A DNA stretch of 64,000 nt from Xylaria sp. FL1777. Lineage: Eukaryota > Ascomycota > Sordariomycetes > Xylariales > Xylariaceae. Positions 35,560 to 46,750 of the stretch are shown here, piece after piece (position 1 is the first letter of the stretch; each line of letters opens with the position of its first letter). Where the stretch lies: positions 310,001-374,000 of the forward strand of contig MU400508.1 of assembly GCA_022578965.1 (NCBI GenBank), written 5' to 3'. Under the pieces are notes generated by a model that saw only the letters and a program-made list of their open reading frames with translations, did no database searches and was not told the origin of the DNA. The position numbers and the translations under genes are program-made.

Positions 35560-35732
35560 TCCACCACAACAGCCCTCTCCCGCTCTCCCAACACACCGCT
35601 TTCTTTTCCCTCTTTCTTAAACCTCCCCTTTCTTCTTCAACCACGACGACTGCTGTCCTTCTCCATCCCGTCCTTTGCTCGACACATCCTCCTCATTCGT
35701 GTCCCGTATAGCCCAGTCCCTCAATCGCCAAA
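35560..35732 (+). promoter_or_regulatory. Pyrimidine-rich leader of beta-tubulin
   Basis: A strong C/T-rich stretch runs up to the beta-tubulin ATG, whose context is CCAAAATG. CT-rich tracts just upstream of, or within, 5' leaders are typical of highly expressed filamentous-fungal genes. The transcription start itself is not determined. Confidence 0.5.
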
Positions 35733-37606
35733 ATGCGTGAGATTGTGAGTGCTTTCCCGCCTGCCAGTGGTCTTTCCCCCCTCTGTTTACTTTTCAACCC
35801 AATCAAGCTCCGTAGATTTTTCTGCTGCCTTAACCGGGGACGCGTCCAAACATGCAATACCTCTTGACTTTAGCCTCTCCACATCTACACAGACGTCATC
35901 CATCTACAGTGGACAGTCTGTGACTGCCGGTAGTAGCACACAGCTTGATCCAGTGTGCCAAGTCGTCTAGCAAACTATCATATGAAGTCAGGCTAACCAC
36001 GCTCTCCCCACCTAGGTTCACCTCCAAACCGGCCAATGCGTAAGTCGCTCTACGATGCACGATGACGATGTCTGGAATCTTTCGAGGCTCACATAGCAGG
36101 ACTAGGGCAACCAAATCGGTGCCGCTTTCTGGCAACAAATTTCTGGCGAGCACGGTCTTGATGGCGCTGGCGTGTATGTCTATGTCTATGGCAGCCATGA
36201 GGCACGACAACGGAATGGCCGACTAACAATCGTGGAATAGTTACAACGGAACGTCCGAGCTCCAGCTCGAGCGCATGAGCGTTTACTTCAATGAGGTACG
36301 AACGTCTACCGAATCGTGTGGGTCCCGTGCAACCAATGTTCTAACATGAACTTTTCTAGGGTGCCGGTAACAAGTACGTTCCTCGCGCCGTCCTCGTCGA
36401 CTTGGAGCCTGGTACCATGGATGCCGTCCGTGCTGGTCCCTTCGGCCAGCTCTTCCGACCCGACAACTTCGTCTTCGGCCAGTCTGGTGCTGGCAACAAC
36501 TGGGCCAAGGGTCACTACACCGAGGGTGCTGAGCTTGTCGACAACGTTCTCGATGTTGTTCGTCGCGAGGCTGAGGGCTGCGACTGCCTTCAAGGTTTCC
36601 AGATCACTCACTCGCTCGGTGGCGGTACTGGTGCTGGTATGGGTACTCTACTGATCTCCAAGATCCGTGAGGAGTTCCCCGACCGCATGATGGCCACCTT
36701 CTCCGTTATGCCCTCTCCCAAGGTTTCGGACACCGTCGTCGAGCCTTATAATGCCACCCTTTCCGTCCACCAGTTGGTCGAGAACTCCGATGAGACTTTC
36801 TGCATTGATAACGAGGCCTTGTACGATATCTGCATGCGTACCCTAAAGCTATCCAACCCCTCATACGGTGACTTGAACCACCTTGTCTCCGCCGTCATGT
36901 CTGGTGTGACTACCTGCCTGCGTTTCCCCGGTCAGCTTAACTCCGATCTGCGCAAGTTGGCTGTCAACATGGTGCCCTTCCCTCGTCTGCACTTCTTCAT
37001 GGTCGGCTTTTCTCCTCTAACCAGCCGTGGTGCTTACTCTTTCCGTGCTGTCTCGGTTCCCGAGCTGACCCAGCAAATGTTTGACCCCAAGAACATGATG
37101 GCTGCTGCTGACTTCCGCAATGGTCGTTACCTCACATGCTCTGCTATCTTGTAAGAACTCACTCACTCTTTAACCTTCAACTGTTGCCAATTGCTAATTT
37201 GATCCCCTTTACCAGCCGTGGCAAGGTCTCCATGAAGGAGGTTGAGGACCAGATGCGAAATGTTCAGAACAAGAACTCATCGTACTTCGTTGAGTGGATC
37301 CCCAACAACGTCCAGACTGCTCTCTGCTCTATTCCTCCTCGTGGCCTCAAGATGTCGTCTACCTTTGTTGGCAACTCCACCGCCATCCAGGAGCTCTTCA
37401 AGCGTGTTGGTGAGCAATTCACTGCCATGTTCCGACGCAAGGCTTTCTTGCATTGGTACACTGGCGAGGGTATGGACGAGATGGAGTTCACCGAGGCCGA
37501 GTCCAATATGAACGACTTGGTTAGTGAATACCAGCAGTACCAGGATGCTGGTGTTGATGAGGAGGAAGAGTACGAGGAGGAGGATATCCCCCAGGAGGAG
37601 GAATAA
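35733..37606 (+). CDS. tub2: Beta-tubulin
   Basis: Six exons (35733-35744, 36016-36039, 36106-36173, 36241-36295, 36360-37150, 37216-37606) splice in phase to 446 residues, the usual length. The tiny first exons (MREI, then VHLQTGQC) are characteristic of filamentous ascomycete beta-tubulin genes. Visible hallmarks: the MREI autoregulatory N-terminus, the GTP loop [10 protein letters not shown] (about 140-149), and an acidic C-terminal tail ending [13 protein letters not shown]. It forms the alpha/beta heterodimer of microtubules. Residues known as benzimidazole-resistance sites carry the sensitive-type state: H6, Y50, F167, E198 and F200. The exon 5/6 junction (AIF|RGK) matches the conserved protein. 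Assignment is certain; the number of paralogues in the genome is unknown from this window. Confidence 0.98.
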
Positions 37607-38616
37607 ATGCCCTCTTCTGATACCTCTCTTTTGGACGAGTGACACCACCTGGACTTCTAGGTGTCGTGTCGAAAAGGCCCGGGCTTCTGTGGCATACTCT
37701 GATGAATTGCCATTTCTGTCCTATTCCCCGATCTCTTTCTGTGTTACCTGGAAACCAGTACTCGTCATGTAATGAAATCGTTCAACTGTGACGTTGGGTG
37801 TTCTCCAGGGTTCGTTAGATATACCTCTTCGGTGTTCGTCGTCTGGAGCAAAAAAGGGAGAGCGATTATCCATTTGCCTGTAGTGACAAGAAAACGAATA
37901 AATTTCTTGTACGAATATTAATTATCAACATGGTTCTCCCTTCACGTGTTCGGCAGACAAGCGTTTAATATCGCTCTAGACAAGGTGACCTTTGTCAGAC
38001 CATTCTCATGCTCACTCATCAATAGTAGTCTCACACTTGGCTTCGTTCTCGTGCTATCTTTAGTCCTTGATTTGTTGTTGAGGGATATAGCCGGTAATAG
38101 AATGGGCAAGAGGCATGCGCTCTGCATTCTGCACTCTGCACGGTGTCGGGTGGACTGTAGTAGACCTGGTCCGATTTGTTTGTTATGGCTTCTAATACTT
38201 AGCGGAGACTCTCAGTCCCAGACAGACGACACGTCGCTTATACTCTGGTTTATATCACCTGCAGTTCACGGTATACTACAGGAACTAAAGAGGTTAGGAG
38301 ATTCCGTACATCTTCGCTTACTCTTTATTTAGCATTGTGAGAGACTGATGGCTCTCCTCTATTCCCTCCTAAGCTAAATACAACCAGTTCTTTTCCTTTT
38401 GGCTCTACCCTCATAAAGCGAGCATACCATTCCTATATCTTCCATCTTTGGAATTTGGAAATCCCGAACGCCTAAGTATGTGCAATCACTGCTAGAACAT
38501 GTATGTATCATGCTACTTTATGATGCCAAGATCATGACCACAACTAGTCCAACTATTAATTTCTGCAAATGCAAATGAAAAAAAAAGGGGGGGGGGGGGG
38601 GAGGGAACAATAAAGA
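37607..38616. other. Convergent intergenic spacer
   Basis: 3' regions of beta-tubulin (+) and nitrite reductase (-). Ends with an A9G15 homopolymer pair next to the nitrite reductase stop. No gene seen. Confidence 0.65.
38578..38601 (+). repeat. A9-G15 homopolymer tract
   Basis: Nine A then fifteen G on the plus strand, so a C15 tract in the nitrite reductase transcript, ending 16 bases past its stop codon. Confidence 0.85.
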
Positions 38617-41600
38617 TCACCATTCAGGCGCAGCACCGCACCCACCACCGCCCATGAATATCGCGCCCCTCTCAGCAGGTAAACCCCGCGGCGAAACCTT
38701 GCGCGTGGTAGACGGATTATTAGCGGCGATGGGCTGAACGCCGACTTTCTTGGCCCTGCGACCCTTAAATCCGATCTTCCGATCGAGCTCGGTAAAGCTG
38801 CCGTCGCCGGATGCCGAGGCAGAGGAGGAATCCCCTTTCTTCACCTTCCACCTCGAGGTGCCGAGCTCAGCGTCGAGTTCCTCGACGGGCGGCAGCTTGA
38901 TGTACACGAGGCCGTCGGGTCGCTCCTCGGCCGCGAAGGTCGCGATCGAGAGCGCCGCGTCGTTGGTGCAGGAACCTGAGGACAGGTCGAAGTTGCGCTT
39001 GTGGTAGGGGCAGGATACCCAGGGGGTCTGGGGGGAGCCACAGGGTTCCTTCTTTATGGTTTCCGTCGTCGTCGTCGTCGTTGTCGTAGTAGTATTGGTG
39101 GCGGCATCAGCAGAGGTGTCAGAAGGCGAAGACGGCCGTGATAGAGAAGGTGGCGTGACGGGAGGCGTGGGAGGTAAGACATCCTGTCCGATCAGACCCT
39201 CGGACAGCGCAAACGTGCGCTTGTGCGGACACATCTGCTGCGTGGCGTAGTACCTCCCCCTGACGCGCCACAGCGCCAGCTGCGTGTCGCCGCGCTTGAT
39301 GTTGGCCGAGATGCCGTTCGGCGTGTCGTCGGCGCCGGCGAAGTAGCTGGCCTCGATGACGGGCTGCCAGGCCGTGCCCGACCAGCGGTCCCTCAGGCCC
39401 TTGAAGTCGTCCGTCGCGGCCTCGGCCGGCCAGAACACGGGCCTGCTCTGGCCGCGGTCCAGCTCGACCTCGACCGTCTCGAGCGTCTCGGTCGTGTTGG
39501 CGAACTGCTGGAACCTAGACGCGATCGCCGGGTCCCGCACGGCCTCGGCCCACTCGTCGAAGAACGAGTCCACGAGCTCCTGCATCTGCGACTCCAGCGA
39601 CGCGCAGATACCCAGCTTGTCCTCCAGTATCACCTCCTTCAAGTACTTGAGCCCCCCGGGCAGCGCCTCCAACCACCGCGCCGTGCGCTGCAGCTTGTCC
39701 GCCGTCCGGATGTAGAACATCAGGTACCGGTCCAGGATGGGAACCACCTCGGACGGCGGCACGTCTTTGGCGAGCAGCTCCGCGTGCTTGGGGCTCGCGC
39801 CGCCGTTGCCGCCTACGAAGATGTTGAAGCCCTTTTCCGTGGCGATGAGGCCGAAACTGTGATCACAAGTTGTTGTCATTAGTCTATGCTAATAATCTTT
39901 CATGTTTCTCATTGGACAAGTAAGGGAGGTATATAAATAAGGAAGGCTTGGCGGGAATAGGGGGAAAATAGGGGGAAAATAGGGGGAAAATAGGGGGAAA
40001 CTGGGGGTTGACATACTCTTTGCTCTGGGCCTCGGCGCACTCGCGCACGCAACCGCTGACGCCGCCTTTGATCTTGTGAGGGCTGCGAACGCTCTTATAC
40101 CGCTCCTCGACGCGCAGGGCCATGCCCACGCTGTCGCCCACGCCGTACCGACACCAGGTGCTGCCGACGCAGCTCTTGACGGTGCGCAGCGACTTGGCGT
40201 AGGCGTGTCCGCTCTCCATGCCGGCCTCGACGAGCCGCCGCCAGATCCCGACCAGGTCCTGCTTCTTGGCCCCGAACATGTCGATGCGCTGCCCGCCGGT
40301 GATCTTGGTGTACAGGCTGTACTCCCTGGCCACCTCGCCGATGACGATCAGGTGCTCCGGCAGGATCTCGCCGGCCGACACCCGCGGCACCACCGAGTAC
40401 GTGCCGTCGCGCTGGATGTTGCCCAGGTACCGGTCGTTGGTCTCCTGCAGCCCGTGCAGCGGCCGGCTCATGACGTGCTTGTTCCAGAGCGACGCCAGGA
40501 TGCTCGCCACCGCCGGCTTGCACGCCTCGCAGCCCTCCGCCCCCGCGTCGTTGCCGGCCTCGCGCATCACCTCGGCCAGCGTCGTCAGCCGCTTCACCAT
40601 GACGATGTTGTACAGGTCCGCGCGCGAGTAGTCGAAGTGCGCGCACACGTAGTTCCTGACCTCGGCCCCCATCTCCGCCATCGCCCGGTTGAAGATGCTC
40701 GTCACCAGCGGCATGCAGCCGCCGCACCCCGTGCCCGCCTTGGTGCACGCCTTGACCTCGCCCACCGACTTGCACGTGCCCTCCTTGGCCGCCTTGACCA
40801 CGTCGCCCTTGCTGACGTTGTGGCACGAGCAGACCTGCGTGTCGTCGTCGAGGTCGTCGCCCCCGTCGTCGTCGTCGCCCTCCTTCTTCGCGCCTAGGAT
40901 CAGCTGCGATGGCGGCACCTCCAGCTCCTTCTGGCTCTTCACCATCGGCACGAGCTTGACGTAGTCGCTCGTGTCGCCTATCATCATGCCGCCGAGCAGG
41001 AACTTCCCGTCTGCCGTGAAGAGGTACTTCTTGTATACCTGCGCGAACGGGTCCTTGTACACGAGCGCCTGCACCTGCGGCGAAGGCTGCTTCTCGCCAG
41101 TCGGACTGGACGACTTCTTGTTCTTGTTCTTGTCCTTGCCCTGCTGCTTCTGCCCCCGCGCCGCCTTGGCCGGCAGCGAGCTGGGGCCGTCGCGGTCGGC
41201 GAAGAAGTCGCCGAAGCTGGCGACGTCGACGCCCAGTAGCTTCAGCTTCGTGCTGAGGTCGGGCCGCTTGAAGGCGCGGGGCTGGTGCAGCCTCGCCTGC
41301 GTGAGGTTGAAGGACAGCACGTCGGCCATCTCGACGCCCGGCGCGATCAGCCCGAACGTCTGGTTCTCCCAGCTCGCGCACTCGCCGATGGCGTAGACGT
41401 CGGGCTCGCTCGTCGACAGGTCGTCGGCGACGAGGACCCCGCCGCTGCGTTCCGCACACTTGATGCCCGCCCGCCGCGCTAGCTCGTCGCGCGGCCGCAC
41501 GCCGATCGCGAAGCAGATCGTTGAGCAGGCCATCTCTTCGCCGTCCTCGAATACCACGCCCGTTACGGCGCCTTTCCTGCTCCTACTATTACCCCTACTG

Positions 41601-42612
41601 TTACCGTTACTACTGTTATTACTACCGCTACTACCGCTACTAGAGCCGCTGCTGGTGTTGGTGTTAGTGTTGGTGTTAGTGTTGGTGTTGCTTTCCCCGT
41701 CACCATCCGTCTTGATGCGCGCCACCCGCCTCGAGAGCATGACGTCGACGCCGAGCTCAGCGACCTTCTCGACGACAAGATTACCGGCCTCGGAATCCAG
41801 CTGGCGACTCATGACCCAGCGGTTGCGCTCGATGAGCTTGACGGCGTCGAAGCACTTCAGGTCGAGCATGGCGGCGGCGGCCTCGAGCCCCAGCAGCCCG
41901 CCGCCGACCACGGCGCCCACCGTGCCCCGGCGCACCTCGCCGAACTCGATCAGCCGCTGCAGGTCGTCGATGGTGCGGTACACGAAGACGCCCGCCGCGT
42001 CGTGGCCCGCCGTCTCCGTCGGCACCAGCGCGTCCGACCCCGTCGCCAGCACCAGCACGTCGTACGCCACCGCCTCGCCGCTCGCGCACCGCACCGTCTT
42101 GCGGGACGGGTCGATCTCCGTCACCAGCGTGTTGAGGTGGTAGTTTAGCTGGTTCTCGGTCGCGTGGGTGGCGTACTGTGTGGTATGAGTTAGTTAGTTA
42201 TTTCTTTTTTTTTGGTGTTATTTATAATGTTTGCATTCTATATATATGTATGTGTATATGTAAGTAGTCTCTCGCGTACCCATTCGTGTGGATTCAAGTA
42301 CAGGTTCTCGACCTTCCGGTGCTCGAAGAAACTCGTCAGCCCGACGCGGTTGTACGCCAGGTGCGGCTCCTCGCCGATGACTATTATGTCGTACTCGCGG
42401 GCTCTTGCGTCTAGTTTCATAACCTTTTCTCTGGGATGGGGGTTAGTTTCTGGCTTGTGTGTAACATATGAACAGTTGTATGTATAGATGCATATATAAT
42501 TCTTGGGGGGTTCTTTTCATTGCTACAGTCACGTCACACTCACTTACATGAAGGCTATTCCGACCATGCCGAGGCCGACGACCACCAATCTGGTCCTCTT
42601 GCCGGCTGCCAT
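38617..42612 (-). CDS. nit-6: Assimilatory NAD(P)H nitrite reductase (siroheme, FAD, Fe-S)
   Basis: Reduces nitrite to ammonium in the cytosol during nitrate assimilation. Exons 42612-42548, 42430-42280, 42175-40017 and 39856-38617 splice in phase to 1204 residues (N. crassa NIT-6 is of similar length). Domains in order: FAD-binding N-terminus (VVVGLGMVG, then [16 protein letters not shown]), NAD(P)H-binding [12 protein letters not shown] (about 159-170), BFD-like [2Fe-2S] region (about 520-559, CSCHN...CGGC), ferredoxin/siroheme-binding domain with ligands C741, C747, C781 and C785, and a C-terminal Rieske-type domain (CPH at 1001-1003, CPYH at 1074-1077). Unusual features are an Asn/Thr then Ser/Gly insertion (about 233-276), a Lys-rich insertion (about 409-439) and a Pro/Ser/poly-Thr insertion between the two Rieske motifs. 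The coding sequence is much richer in G+C at third positions than its neighbours. No nitrate reductase or transporter gene lies in the window. Confidence 0.96.
39958..40007 (+). repeat. Minisatellite inside nitrite reductase intron 3
   Basis: Four near-identical copies of an 11-base unit (GGGGGAAAATA on the plus strand) lie in the 160 bp third intron (40016-39857). They translate harmlessly in frame to FPPI-type repeats if the intron is retained. Confidence 0.88.
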
Positions 42613-43314
42613 GATGCAATGGCTACTTGAAGTGGGAGTTGCTACGGCCGGGTGGTATGAGAGGGTGTTATACAGGTATGTGTAACATATAAGCGAGAAG
42701 TGATGGTAATAGCAGTATACAACCTTACACAACCTCAAGCACGAGCTTAGGTGGCCAGGAGGTTAGTTAGGGGAAGAGAAATATCACAGAGAAGGGAAGA
42801 GAGCGAGAAGATGGAAGACAAGATCAAAAAGCACAGGAAAGCAGTGGCATCTGTCTCATCCCATCGTTGTAGATATCTGACTATCTCTCTATCTGTCTGT
42901 CCGTCTATCAGGAGATGTGCATCTCCGGAGCAAAGGGTTAGTCAGCTAGCCATCAACCGAATATACCACCTATGCGTACATAGAGATATATAGATAATAG
43001 TCGAAAGGAGGAGAGAGAAAACGGTTAGCAGATGAATACCACGATAAATCGGTTATAGCCCAGCTCTTATTGGCTGCCGATTTTCCCTTCCCCCCGCTAC
43101 ACAATTCGTTTCATGCCGCGACGGCGACATCTCCACGGGGAAATCGTTACCAATACCGAGTTCTACCCGGGCGCGTTCCAGAGCAATGGGAGCCATGCTG
43201 TAGTGTATCTCGGGTGAGCTTGTTAGGTAGGTAGTTAGTGCACGGTTTCGACGCCGTGAGAGAGGGAGAGACAGAGATCTGGGCAGATCTGGGATCGTTT
43301 GCGGGTCGGCTCTT

Positions 43315-43320
43315 GATAAG
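43315..43320 (+). promoter_or_regulatory. GATA site (GATAAG) in nitrite reductase promoter
   Basis: A consensus site for AreA/NIT2-type GATA factors, which activate nitrogen-assimilation genes. A second copy in the other orientation (CTTATC) is at 43537-43542. Confidence 0.45.
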
Positions 43321-43382
43321 GGGTTATAGCGCTGCCGTCGACGAGCCAATCAGATGCCTCGATCCCCACGGGTGAAAATGGC

Positions 43383-43395
43383 CGCGGAGATAACG
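43383..43395 (-). promoter_or_regulatory. NirA/NIT4-like site overlapping a GATA site
   Basis: CCGCGGAG at 43383-43390 is the reverse complement of CTCCGCGG, fitting the NirA consensus CTCCGHGG and close to the NIT4 palindrome. The next bases make GATAAC, sharing the G at 43390. The composite lies about 770 bp upstream of the nitrite reductase ATG (42612). It is predicted from known consensus sequences only. Confidence 0.5.
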
Positions 43396-45174
43396 AGTTG
43401 TAATATGCTTGGTGGTTAGAGAGATAGTGTAGGTATTAGAAGTCTGTATTATATGTAAATACTCTTTTTTTGTCTCTCTTATTTCACGTTTATTTTTTTA
43501 TTTCATTTTATTTCATTTCTATTTTTTCTTTGGGTTCTTATCGTGTTAGTCTTGTCAGCGGGTGATTTTTCGAATAAGTTGTTCTGTTCTGTCCTGTGTC
43601 TTTGCCTATATCTAAGCTTGACATCATCACACCTGCTCACTGCCGTCGTTGCGGCTGGCATGGGATCGCCTGATCTCGTCTGATCGTGTCTGGTCTCCGT
43701 TCGTCATGTGGCTCGTTCTTCACTCGAAAGCGACGTAGACTTCTAGAATGAGCATGCCGTAGGAGCAGTGCTACCGTACAACGTGTAGTGTATACGCAGT
43801 ATGGAGACGAAGTCGCAACATCCTGCCAATTTCACGAACCAACCCTATCCTGCGTTGTCACTCTGCATGCGCGCTGTGGCGTCTCGACGACACGTGTGGG
43901 TATTTTAATGCAACATGAGGTAGTTGTCCACTGTGGACTACACTCCCTACATTACTACTATTGCTTACCAGTTGTAAGATCGTCAGTGTCTATCTGATCA
44001 TGCGTTGTCTGATGGGAATGCGTTTAGAAAAAACTCCGACTCGTCTCGTGATATCCATATCAGGACTAGACGCAACCGGACGCCACGTTAAATCTAGAAT
44101 TGTATATTTTGGCGAAGCGTTCGTCAGCCCGCACATACACGGACGGCGAGAGATGCATGAACTAACCCATAATTAGAACAATAAAGACGTCCTTCCTTTT
44201 CTTTGTTATATATGAAAGAAAGGCATTCGCCACTCGCTCAGCGACTTGAATAGGAAAATCGTTTCTCCAACCCCTTGTTCCTATGCTGAAGTTTTGGGTC
44301 ATACGCCTCATCCTCAAATAAAGGGAGAAATTGAAAGTGGAAACGCTGATCAAAGGATGCCACGACGACTATGAGCAGGTATTCCGGACTCTGTCCGGCG
44401 ATTAATTGGGGTAGGAGATCTGTCCGATTTCCTTGGCGAGCAACGCTTCTCCGTGGTCTTAAGATTTGGTCATGTGTTCGGCGTAATCCCGAAGAGTAAC
44501 AGCAGATCGATACTATCTAGGGGGAAGGGGGGTGGACGATGAATGAGATTCTTAGTCATATCGTTGATGTGAAGGAGTTTACCTATTACTTAGGCGAACT
44601 GTAAATAGATATCATGTGAATTGTCGCGAATGGCAGACGGGGCTGGATGAAACGTTCGTCTCGCAAGAGGCTATCGGCCTTGCTGCTCACGTAAACGAGA
44701 AGTCTGTGACGTGAGCTTCTCCAAGGATTGTCCGCATATCATCGGAGGTCGCGAGACTGACACAGCGGAGCCTTCGAAGCATGCAGACACCGAACGCGTC
44801 TGTTGGTTCCGGGGGTGACGTTTCGGTTACAGGATCCCAACCCTAGAAGGGACTTATTCCAATGGAATGTAGACGCGAAGACCTACTATTTTTACTCCTG
44901 GCAGTTTGCATATTGGCGCGAGCTGCGTCTGTGGGATCGGATTCTTTGGATTCTTTGAATCCTCAAAGCCGCTAAACACGAGCAAAAGGATGATATCATC
45001 TCGCGCCTTCTGTAGACCCACGAGATTGTTTCTCATCCGACGGCAACTTTATCTGGCGGGATATGATCAAGTTAGGCATGGAGACAGGGAAACAGCCGAG
45101 TAATTGCAGCTAAAGGAGGAACTTTTGTATTCTAGGCATTGATGCTTCATATAAGAGGCTCTCCTACGCTAAAC

Positions 45175-45200
45175 ACTAGTATACTAGTATATATACTAGT
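45175..45200. repeat. Overlapping ACTAGT palindromes
   Basis: A perfect 18 bp palindrome (45183-45200) overlaps a 14 bp one (45175-45188), built from three ACTAGT units. Confidence 0.8.
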
Positions 45201-46729
45201 TATTCAGTTGGTCAAATCCATACGAAACAAGCGCAGCTGAGGCTGGCGGTCTGTCTACGTTTTGAGGCAAAGGCGCCCCCCTAATGAGCATATCCCTACA
45301 CAAGCTGAGGAAGACCCTTGGCGGAATCCCCGGGCCTCGATGCCGAAACAGGAAATGTTCTAGAAAGGAGCTGCCCAGCGTCCCCCCCCCCATGCAAGGT
45401 CCCCGCTAAACAGGCACGGAGACGGCGACGACTTGGGAATATTTGATCCTGTCAGGTACGAGAGTCTATCCACAATCCTACTCGACACTAAGTAAGTACG
45501 TGGAATTCCTAACAGCCTTTTGGGGAGACCGGGTACCGAGTGGCTGGGGAGCTTTTCTTCCACACGTAGTGTAGGTATCTACGCGTAGAAGGAAGTACTG
45601 CTGTATTGAAAAGGGGAATTAAGGTTACGATGAATTGGAATTATACCTAGGCGCCATAACCGATCTACCTAGTTGTATTAATACGCACGGGCGTCTCCGC
45701 GACTATGCCCATTCCAGTTGCGTACGTGTAACGATGTACTGCACATAGTGTACCATTTCGTATCTACCCCTGCTCTCCCTCGGACGTGCCTACGCAGTAC
45801 ATGTAGCGAGTGTACATAACGAGAGGAGAGAGAGATGCGCTTTTTTGTATACTACATTCATGGACATGTAGGTCTGCTGGTATGGGTAGTTAATATGTAT
45901 CTTGAAAATCTAATGGTCAGTGCAGAGGTGGTTAGTGTGGCTAACTTACCACCCATACCTTGACTAGATTGACCAATGAGACAAGTCAGACATACAATTT
46001 GCAAATGACAGCGCTTCACAAAATGAAAGGAGATGCGGTGACATAGATGCAGATTTGGGAGGATTCCTCCGACCCGGAGTTTACCGAATAACTATCACAA
46101 ATTACTGGAGAAGTTGACATTTTCCTGCTTCTTGTTCCCTCCATGGTAGCAGTACCGATCGTAGGCTGCTGCTGTATTTCGTATTTCTCAACACCCGTTT
46201 ACTGACGCGTAAGAGTGATACCTATATGTTATCATATGATAAAACAGTTAGCAGCTTGCTGCTATAGTCTATCATACAGTATCAACTCCAGAACCACCTG
46301 CGTAAGCGTGCAGGGCATTAGACTTAATTCAAACGTGGCAGACATGGATATATCCAGGGGTCTTAAACCTCTAACTTTGATGATAACATGATAACATATG
46401 TACTTCGTACCTACCGTTGGAAACGGGCGACACTAGGTATCTGAGGCATAGTGTACGCACATGTATCAGCCAATGCTCACGGCCAGATCTTGGCCAGGCC
46501 ACTTCCAAAGTGGTCCGTCCTAGCCCAAAAGAGCCTGAGCACTACATATCAAAATATCGAAAAGAATGGAACGGAAACGGATTGGTGGAAGTATCGGTGG
46601 AGGCGTCTCAGATATCCGTAAATAGAACTCATACGTAAACCTGCTGTTGAGGGTTCTCGGTCAAAGAAGAAACGATAAGGCTGTTGGCCGTCTGTGGTTG
46701 GTCAACCATACAGTAAAACAACCCAAGCC

Positions 46730-46750
46730 AACCAGCCAGCCAGCCAGCCT
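46730..46750 (+). repeat. (CAGC)n short tandem repeat
   Basis: About five CAGC units followed by an alternating GCGCACGC stretch. Confidence 0.8.

Larger units (their letters stand above)
33514..35732. other. Intergenic; beta-tubulin promoter at right end
   Basis: Contains the 3' region of the upstream gene, a 31-base T tract and TAGGTA/TACCTA runs at 35190-35260. From about 35280 onward lies the beta-tubulin promoter. No gene seen. Confidence 0.6.

Noticed and set aside
36402..37154. Start at the internal ATG of the 250-codon tubulin frame
   Set aside because: It is only the fifth exon. Upstream exons encode the conserved [13 protein letters not shown]-terminus in phase.
40095..41459. 454-codon minus-strand open frame, and long plus-strand frames at 39223-39882 and 40076-40897
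   Set aside because: They overlap nitrite reductase exons 3 and 4 in other frames. The Arg/Ala/Gly-rich composition is the usual shadow of a very GC-rich coding sequence.
43053..43349. 98-codon minus-strand frame upstream of nitrite reductase
   Set aside because: It lies in promoter-like DNA, has low-complexity Arg/Leu/Ser composition and no homologue is recognised.
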